Shown in pieces: positions 57,174 to 64,000 of a DNA stretch of 64,000 bases. Positions within the stretch are counted from its first letter, which is position 1; every line of letters begins with the position of its first letter. This DNA comes from Dromiciops gliroides (lineage: Eukaryota > Chordata > Mammalia > Microbiotheria > Microbiotheriidae): positions 226,265,359 to 226,329,358 of the forward strand of contig NC_057866.1 in assembly GCF_019393635.1 (NCBI RefSeq), given 5' to 3'. The translations under genes were made by a program, and so were the position numbers. Under the pieces are notes generated by a model. That model ran no database searches. It saw nothing but the letters and a program-made list of their open reading frames with translations, and was not told where the DNA came from.

Positions 57174-58459
57174 TGGGAAACAATTTTTACAGCCAGTGTT
57201 TCTGATAAAGGCCTCATTTCTAAATTATATAGATAACTGAATCAAATTTATAAGAATACGAGTCATTCTCCAATTGAGAAATGGTCAAAGGATATGAACA
57301 GGCACTTTTTAGATGAAGAAATTAAAGCTATGGCCATTTGATAAAATGGTCTCAATCATTAATGATTAGAGAAATGCAAATTAAAAGTAGTTTGAGGACA
57401 CCTATCCAATTGGCTAATATGACAAAAAAAGGAAAATGATAAATGTTGGAAAAGATGTGGAAAAATTGGAACATTAATGCACTGTTGGTGGAACTGTGAA
57501 CTGATCCAACCATTCTGGAGAACAATTAATTTGGAACCAGGCCCAAAAGGCTATAAAACTGTGCATACCCTTTGACCCAGCAATACCACTACTAGGTCTA
57601 TATCCCAAAGAGATCGTAAAAAAGAGGAAAGGACCTACATGTACAAAAATAGTTATAGCTGCTCTTTTTGTGGTGGCAAAGAATTGGAAATTCGGGGGAT
57701 GCCCATTAATTGGGGGGTGGCTAAACAAGTTATGGTATATTAACGTATAATAATTAACGTAATACTATTGTGCTGTAAGAAACGATGAGCAGGCAGATTT
57801 CAGGAAAAACCTGGAAATATTTATATGAATTGATGCTGAGTGAAATGAGCAGAACCAAAAGAACATTGTACACAATATCAACAATATTGTGTGATGATCA
57901 ACTGTGATATGCTTAGTTCTCAGCAATACAGTGATCCAAGACAATGCCAAAATACTCATGATGGAAAATGCTCTGTACATCCAGAAAAAAAAAAACAAAC
58001 TATGAAATCTGAATCAGATTGAAGCACACTATTTTCACTTATGGTGTTGTTTTTTAGTTGTTTCTTCTTTCTTGTGTTTTCCCCCCTTTTGTTCTGATTC
58101 TTCTCTCACAACTTGACAAATGTGGAAATATGTTTCACATGAATGTAATGACCTGCGTCAGATTGCTTGCTGGCTTCAGGAGGGGTGAGGGAAGGGAGGG
58201 TGGGAGAAAAATTTGGAACTCAAAGTCTTACAAAAATGAATGTTATGGGGCAGCTAGGTGGCCCAGTAGATAAAGCACCGGCCCTGGATTCAGGAGGACC
58301 TGAGTTCAAATCCAGCCTCAGATATCTGACACTTACTGGTTGTGGGACCCTGGGCAAGTCACTTAACCCTCCTTGCCCTGCAAGAAAAAAGAAAAAAAAT
58401 GTTGAAAACTATGTTTACAAGTAATTGGAAATGATAAAATAAAATAAAATACTAAGAAA
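57174..58459 (+). mobile_element. 5'-truncated L1 with target duplication
   Basis: ORF2 C-terminal wording: CAATTGAGAAATGGTCAAAG, ACTGTTGGTGGAACTGTGAA, GCATACCCTTTGACCCAGCA and TCCCAAAGAGATCGTAAAAA. Then a 3' UTR and an A-rich tail. Flanked by a perfect 14-bp duplication AAAAGGATAGCAAA at 57160-57173 and 58460-58473. A SINE, 58245-58400, interrupts the 3' end. Confidence 0.9.
58245..58400 (+). mobile_element. Short tRNA-headed SINE in the L1 3' end
   Basis: Forward copy, GGGGCAGCTAGGTGGCCCAG to CCTTGCCCTGCAAG and an A-rich tail; AATGTT occurs on both sides. Confidence 0.88.
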
Positions 58460-58669
58460 AAAAGGATAGCAAAGGATACTCAGGAAGCGGAAGACTGATA
58501 TAAGAGAGATTTGAATTTAAATACAGTGAATACCAGCACTACACCAAGGTAGGATAGTAGAAAATAATCATTTTTAAATTTTCCAATGACTAATATTGTG
58601 TCTACACTTCATCTCTTTTAATATATGCATTAAAAGTCAGATATAGCTAGGTAGATGATGGATGGATAT

Positions 58670-58762
58670 ATAGAAACAGATACATGGCATTAAGAAATAA
58701 ATATAAGTAGATAGAGGTAGAAAGACAGAGATGGATAGATTGATAAATGACCATGCAAGGTG
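58670..58762. repeat. GATA/GATG simple repeat
   Basis: Imperfect GATA, GATG and TAGA units. It continues at about 59625-59745 beyond an insertion, so one array was split. Confidence 0.75.
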
Positions 58763-58781
58763 ATCAAGAGTTAGAAACAAA

Positions 58782-59603
58782 AGACCTTCATCTCATCAGA
58801 GTGGGCTCATGGAGGGAATAACATTCACATCTAATTGGGAGGAATAATCTATTTAACCGTATAGGAAAGTAGGAGGGGAAGGGGATAAGGAAGGAAGGGT
58901 GAAAAAAGGGAGTGCAGAGTGGGAGAGGGGTCAATCAGAAGTAAAACACTTTCGAGGAGGAATACGTTAAAAGATAGAAAATAGAGTAAATATCATGGGA
59001 ATGGAATAGGATTGAGGGAAATAGTTATGATTATTGATTATAATGGCAAAACACATGGTACCTACTTTGCTGGGCTATTATGAAGAAAATTCTCTGTCAA
59101 GTTTAAGGTACTATATACAGGTTATGATGAACAGGATACTATCAGAAAAACCTGGAAAGACCTACATGAACTGAAGCAGAGTGAAATGTACTCTCTACAA
59201 AATAACAGCAATAGTGTAAGATGATCTGCTGGGAAGTATGTGGTTATTTTCAGCAAGGCAATGATCCAATATAACCCTGAAGGACTTATGAAAATTGTAA
59301 CCCCTCTACAGAGAAAGAACTGATGGTATCAGAAAATAGATGGAAACACATTTTTAAAAAATTTTTTTCCTCTTTGACAAAATCTGAAGTTTTGGGGGGT
59401 TTTTGACTGTTTTCTCTCACAACCTAGCTAATGTGGGAATGTTTTCCATGACTGCTCAGGCATAACTTATTTTGAATTGCTTGAGTTCTTGGGGGGGGGC
59501 GGTGGGAATGGAGGGAGGAAGAGAAGTTGGAACACAAAGTTTTTAAAAATTGATGTTAAAATTTGTTTTTACATCTATTTTGGAAAATAAAATTCTATTA
59601 AAA
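58782..59603 (+). mobile_element. L1-tailed composite retroposon
   Basis: The right half from about 59120 is L1 ORF2 end and 3' UTR: AGAAAAACCTGGAAAGACCT, ATGATCCAATATAACCCTGA and a G-run before the AATAAAATTCTATTAAAAAA tail. The left half, 58782-59115, is purine-rich and unlike the L1 at 57174-57800. Perfect 16-bp target duplication AAGAGTTAGAAACAAA at 58766-58781 and 59604-59619 shows that the whole was one insertion. Confidence 0.8.
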
Positions 59604-59624
59604 AAGAGTTAGAAACAAATGATA

Positions 59625-59745
59625 GGATAGCTAGAGATAGTTGATAGAGGTAAAGAGATGGATGGATGGATAATAGATGATAGTGGTAGATGATAAATGA
59701 ACAAGAGATGGAGATATAAGATATAGATCTGGAGATTTATAAGTA
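59625..59745. repeat. GATA/GATG simple repeat, right part
   Basis: Continuation of the array split by the composite retroposon. Confidence 0.7.
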
Positions 59746-60099
59746 TAGAAGTTTTACATACTGTTATAAATTAAATTTTAAAATTAAAGCAATGATAGAT
59801 TTTTAGAAACCTAATTACCTGAACTCTGCCCTCATTCATCTCTACTCTTGTGGTTAAGAGTTAAGAGACTTGAATTTTGGTTCCTTCTGACTTTAGTATA
59901 CCAGAATTCTTAAGCTGGAAGGGACTCCCTTCATAAAACATGAAACCTGTCTACAATATGCTTTGCAGACACCTAAGGTGGTGTGAAAATCACTACCTTA
60001 CAGGACATCCCATTCCATTTTTGGACAGTTCTATTCAGAAAGTTCTTTATTACATTGGTAATACCCTAAAGATACCCTAATTTGCTTGAATCCCCCAGT

Positions 60100-60695
60100 T
60101 GTCCAGGTAACCAGAGTACTGAATGAGAATAGACCAACAATCCATTGATGACCCCGGCTGAAGCCTCTCTAGTTCATATCAGCTTATCTACAGAGACTCT
60201 CCCCTTGCCTTTGTCTTTGCTTGGGGCTTGAGCTGTCAGATTGGGTTGAGGAACCCAAGTGTTTGTTATTATCAGCACTAGTGGCTGGTTCCTGACTGTA
60301 TAGACAAATCTCTTACCAGGAACAAACCAAGGCCATAAATCTTAACTACACCCCCTAGAACGGACCTGGCTGTTTAAATATCCCCTTCCTTGAGAAATGG
60401 TGGGGGTCTCGGTTAAGATTTCCCCATGCATTGCATGCCATCTTGATGAGGAGAAATAAAATGGATACTGGTCTACCCAGATAACTCTGTTTTACTCTGG
60501 TTTTTAATTTTGTGGGGAACTGGCTTCTGTTTGGTTTTTGTTTTTTGGTTAGGGGTTAAGTGACTTGCCCAGGGTCACACAGCTAGTAAGTATTAAGTGT
60601 CTGAGGCCAGATTTGAACTCAGGTCCTCCTGAATCCAAGGCCAGTGCTCTATCTACTGCGCCACCTAGCTGCCCCAGGGAACTGGTTTCTTAACA
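60100..60695 (+). mobile_element. Possible solitary LTR fossil with a nested SINE
   Basis: Runs from TGTCCAGGTA to CTTAACA (TG...CA), with a TTTAAATA box near 60375 and GAAATAAAATGG near 60453, as an LTR promoter and polyadenylation site would have. Limits and family are uncertain and no flanking duplication was confirmed. Its right end is about 740 bp upstream of the CFI start codon. Confidence 0.45.
60529..60676 (-). mobile_element. Short tRNA-headed SINE
   Basis: Reverse copy. Near-perfect target duplication GGGAACTGGCTTCT/GGGAACTGGTTTCT at 60515-60528 and 60677-60690. Confidence 0.93.
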
Positions 60696-60704
60696 GTTAG
60701 ATTA

Positions 60705-60790
60705 TCTCTCTCCCTGTAACTTCTATCTGGGTTGTCATGAGGATCAAATGAGATAACGTCTATAAAGTACTTGTAACTATCAAGAGCTAC
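60705..60790 (+). repeat. MIR 3' fragment
   Basis: GGGTTGTCATGAGGATCAAA, then ATGAGATAACGTCTATAAAG. Confidence 0.55.
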
Positions 60791-61322
60791 AGGTTTGTAA
60801 TATTATTGCTTCACCATGTAGAAATAACCTACTCATTTGCTCATGGCAGAGCAGAGCTAAATAACCCTGGTTTCTGAAAAACTATGCCAGTAGAATGCAA
60901 AGTCTGGTGAGTCTTGCCAAGACTTAAAGTATGCAACCAATGATAAAATTTTTAATGAGATATTATTTTATATATTCTTTAATATAATGAGCCTACTTGA
61001 CTTGCTTCTCTGGGTCCTTTTGCTCATGAAAACTATTATTAATTTCATATTATCAGGCAAATCATGAAAAGATAAGCGTGAAAGTAGGAAATGCATCCAG
61101 GTGGATGCATGAAAGAAAAACTGGCTTAAATTTAATTTTAACTTTCTCTTCATTAGGCATTGAAATATTGTTCTCTAAGAGAAAAAACCTGCTTTTGTAG
61201 GAAGTGCCGTTCCTATTGGTTACCAACCTTACTGTTTACCTGGGAGCCTTTTTTTGGTTTCATTTACGGTAAAGCTCATCAGATAGCAACCAAACTTTGA
61301 GAGTTCAAAAGTACACAGCTCT

Positions 61323-61330
61323 TGTATAAG
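61323..61330 (+). promoter_or_regulatory. TATA-like element upstream of CFI
   Basis: TGTATAAG lies about 105 bp before the CFI start codon in AT-rich sequence with no CpG island. This suits a liver-type promoter, but AT-rich DNA yields such matches by chance. Confidence 0.25.
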
Positions 61331-61435
61331 TTTTTCTCTTTTTTAAATATTTTTCTAAAGGTTAAAAATTAAAAACTCAGAGAAGATTCAAGGTGGAAAA
61401 GAATCCTGAGCACAAAGACCATTCTACTCAACAAC

Positions 61436-61492
61436 ATGAAACTAGTTCATTATCTCCTCTTACTTTTCTGTGTTGGCTTAAGTTTTTGTAAA
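61436..61492 (+). CDS. CFI: CFI exon 1 (signal peptide of complement factor I)
   Basis: Complement factor I is a secreted serine protease that cleaves C3b and C4b with cofactors. ATG at 61436 opens 19 codons, MKLVHYLLLLFCVGLSFCK, followed by the donor AAA|GTAAGTA. Human exon 1 encodes MKLLHVFLLFLCFHLRFCK with the same ending, so both sequence and boundary agree. Exon 2 (start of the FIMAC domain) is not seen before the right edge. The position next to GAR1 in divergent orientation matches human synteny. A TATA-like TGTATAAG lies at 61323-61330. Confidence 0.88.
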
Positions 61493-62819
61493 GTAAGTAC
61501 TTTATTCTTTCTGAAAATGTTTTCTTTTAAAATATATGCCAAATATTTTTAATACTAGCAACAAGTCTTTTGATTTTAGAATGCTCAACTAACAATACTT
61601 TAGTTTAAATATTAGATAATTCAAAAGCCTAGAAGCAGATTTTTAATATGTATTTTAAAAAATAATATTGTAAACTATACTGGCCTAAATCAATATGGTT
61701 TATCATTATTATTCATTTTAGTCATTAAATTTTAGTGTGCTTTAGGGATATAAGGATCATCAAAATATTTTAAAGGACTTAAATATAAATTACAATGACT
61801 ATGTTTATAGCTCATATTAGAAAATTAAGACAAATTATATAGATGCAAATTTAGAGATTATGCACATCAATTATTATTCATTTTCATTAATTATTTAATT
61901 GATTTGATGGTCACATACTAATTGTCTATTATGTTTTAGGCATTACAGATCACAGAATTTAAGGCATGCTCCCTGCACATGCAGCTTCTAAATTGATATG
62001 CCTAAAGCACAAGTAGATAGCTGCTCTTGACACCAGAGAGAACTTAGTTCAGTTCTTACCTCTGATACATAGTGGTTGAGTGACCTTGGAGGAATAATTT
62101 TAGCCTTTCAGTATTCTCAGCAACTTTAGGATTATAAATTGCAAAGAAATTAATACCGTGCATTGATAGAGTACGTTTTCTCACCTGGACTTCCCTATAC
62201 CAGTGAAATTACAGTCTCCTTATCCTTAATCAAAATTCTGACCATGTCATGGCCTCTAGGATAAAACACATATCTCTCCTTTTGGCAATTGTAAAGCTGT
62301 TCACAATCTGATTTCAGCCTATTTTGGCAAACTGGTTATATAACCAGTACCAGAATTACATAAATAAGTTTAGACTAGAGTTTATTATATTTTGTTTCAC
62401 CTTCAGGAGCCATCAGATTTTCTTTTATAAGAAGGGGTGCATAAAATGATAGCCATGAAAGGATAATGAACATTTCATTTGTCTAGGGAGAAGCCGCAAT
62501 CTCAGTTCTGGCTACAGAGGCCAAATCAGCTTCTCCTGAACTCACTCCTCTAAAGGAAGAAAAAGTTGTCTTCCAGTTAAATTGAGATACTAATGTTGAG
62601 TCAATCCCTCTTTAACAAATGACTGGAAATGCCCAGTTCCCAAGTGGTAGCCCATAATTTCACCAGCCTGCTAATGACTTACTTCCAGCTCCTCTCTCCC
62701 AAAATTAAACACACTTTCAAAAATTGAGATCCAAATAGGTCACCAATTTGTGATAGCATCTGCTCGGGTCTCCCATCTCCACAGAGGTGTTCTCAAGACA
62801 GGTGCTACATATATATGTC

Positions 62820-62955
62820 TTGTATTTCCTTTTATGTGTACATATTATATTCCTTAGTGAAATGTAAGCTCTTTGAGGGCTGGAACTATTCCACTTTTGT
62901 CTTTGTATCCCCAGCATCAGCAGAATGCCCGGTACACAGTAGGTGCTTAATAATG
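62820..62955 (+). repeat. L2 3' end
   Basis: GTAAGCTCTTTGAGGGCTGG, CTTTGTATCCCCAGCATCAG and CACAGTAGGTGCTTAATAAT. It accounts for part of the 118-codon open frame at 62815-63171. Confidence 0.7.
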
Positions 62956-63629
62956 GTACCGCATGATCTTACTCCCTTGAATTTCCGTCATCCCAGGATG
63001 ACTCTTTTCCTTGGGCCCAGCCTCCACCAACCACTCAAGAGGTCTGACTCTCTTGGGTATGAGCCACACCCTCTCCCCATGCTAGTCCTTCCAAGATCAA
63101 ACTGTCTTTACCACTTCCATCACCCTCCTCCCCTAAGAGTTTTTGCCTTAGATAAAGCAATTCCTAGTTAACATTCTGGGAAGGCACCCAGAAATTAGTA
63201 AATATGGAGAAATCAGTGCAAGGGCAAATGGTCAGTTGAGAAATCTAAAGACAAATAAGCCAATTTGACTGGCAGAGCTGCAATGGCTTGTGTATTGAGG
63301 ACAGGACAGAGACAAGACAGAAGAGGTAATTTTTTAATAAAATTAAACAATAGGAAAACATTTCAATTATATTATTCTTCTTTCCTGTAAGGACATCTTC
63401 AAATTTAAGAATTCTAGAAATGTATTTCTCCCTTCATGTCAGGTTCATAGATTTCAAGCCAAAGGGACCTAGCTTGTGTTCTAGGAAACAGGATTAATTT
63501 CCAGGTATTTACCAGAGAAGCCCCAAATTTTATTTCTTCTTTTTTGGGGGGTGTGTGGGGAATGGTGTCTAGAGCTAAGTGTAGGGGATGCCCAGTGTAG
63601 CAAAGTCTTCTGTGGTTGCAGATCTGCTC

Positions 63630-63780
63630 TAATTTATAGTCTTAAAGAATTGCCTGGGGTCACTGAGAGGCTAAATGACTTTCCCCTGATGACATGACCA
63701 GTATGTGTCAGAGGCAAGACTTTAAATCCAGGTCTTCATGAAAGAAGGCCAGCTCTCTTTTTACTTCGCTATAGGAGCAT
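63630..63780 (-). repeat. MIR-like fragment
   Basis: CACTGAGAGGCTAAATGACT and GTGTCAGAGGCAAGACTTTA in reverse-MIR order. Confidence 0.5.
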
Positions 63781-63916
63781 TGAAAGTGTTGCACAAATTA
63801 GCCTAGAAATTTATTTTAAAAATACTTAAAATGCCTTAAATTTGTTGCTTTAAATTTTTTGTGTTAAATATGCTTTACTGGTTCTGAGCATAGCAGCTAA
63901 GGCCTCAAGACTCCAA

Positions 63917-64000
63917 TTTTTTTTTTTTTTTTTTTTTGGTGAAGCAGTTGGGGTTAAGTGATTTGCCCAGGGTCACACATCTAGTAAGTGTCAAGTGTCT
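63917..64000 (-). mobile_element. Short tRNA-headed SINE (cut by the right edge)
   Basis: A T-run of more than 20 bases and then GTGAAGCAGTTGGGGTTAAG, CCAGGGTCACACATCTAGTA. The head lies beyond the window. Confidence 0.88.

Larger units (their letters stand above)
46741..61435. other. GAR1-CFI intergenic region, retroelement-rich
   Basis: Between the divergent GAR1 and CFI promoters lie nested L1s, several SINEs, two retroviral fossils, a composite L1-tailed insertion and a possible LTR. The stretch 55125-57130 between these has no repeat I can name. I see no host gene. Confidence 0.65.
61493..64000 (+). other. CFI: CFI intron 1 (partial)
   Basis: AT-rich intron. It contains MIR/L2 pieces at about 62035-62130 and 62820-62955, a MIR-like piece at 63630-63780 and the start of a SINE at the right edge. 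The stretches 61500-62030 and 62960-63620 show nothing recognisable. No CFI exon 2 was found. Confidence 0.6.

Noticed and set aside
62815-63171. 118-codon open frame in CFI intron 1 as CFI exon 2
   Set aside because: It begins in an L2 3' end and lacks the cysteine pattern of the FIMAC domain that CFI exon 2 encodes.
8105-64000. The regularly recurring GGGCAGCTAGGTGG sequences as a CRISPR array or new repeat system
   Set aside because: Spacing is irregular, copies occur on both strands and have tails and target duplications; they are SINEs.

Overview
The window looks like a piece of marsupial (metatherian) genome. The evidence is dense, marsupial-type SINEs: short tRNA-headed SINE1/WSINE1-like copies, and Mar1-like CORE-SINEs whose 3' part resembles BovB/RTE LINEs. 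Older MIR and L2 copies, L1 3' ends, hAT fossils and endogenous retrovirus pieces lie among them. The host genes have vertebrate exon/intron structure. I cannot name the species. WSINE1-like copies would fit an Australidelphian, but that is only a guess.

Four vertebrate genes are present, in the order of human 4q25 (CFI, GAR1, RRH, LRIT3) but reversed. (1) LRIT3 (- strand): exon 1 at 6512-6627 and the start of exon 2 at 393 down to the left edge. (2) RRH, peropsin (- strand): seven coding exons between 29092 and 12448, adding up to 328 codons plus stop. (3) GAR1, the H/ACA snoRNP subunit (- strand): six coding exons between 45725 and 37642, adding up to 236 codons plus stop, with a CpG island promoter and a probable non-coding first exon. 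(4) CFI, complement factor I (+ strand): only the signal-peptide exon at 61436-61492. Exon junctions were placed from splice consensus, phase agreement and recalled human protein sequences. LRIT3 and RRH both act in the retina, GAR1 is a housekeeping RNA-modification gene and CFI is a secreted complement protease, so the four are neighbours by old synteny and do not form a pathway.

Layout: 1-12.4 kb holds LRIT3 and its upstream flank, rich in MIR, L2, SINE and L1 pieces. 12.4-29.1 kb is RRH, with many SINEs in its introns. 29.1-37.6 kb is intergenic and unusually poor in young SINEs. 37.6-46.4 kb is GAR1 with its CpG island and one LTR. 46.4-61.4 kb, between the divergent GAR1 and CFI promoters, is a retroelement landing zone: nested L1s, a minus-strand retroviral fossil, a plus-strand retroviral fossil with polypurine tract and LTR, an L1, an L1-tailed composite insertion and a possible LTR about 0.7 kb upstream of CFI. 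61.5-64 kb is CFI intron 1.

I found no clearly new biological system. The best leads are: an RRH exon 4 splice donor reading AT where GT is expected, in an otherwise intact gene; a SINE next to the RRH exon 5 donor; an L1 fragment that keeps its 5' start, lacks its 3' end, and is still flanked by a 17-bp target duplication; an L1-tailed composite insertion whose 5' half I cannot identify; and a 38-bp remnant SINE insertion with perfect target duplications.
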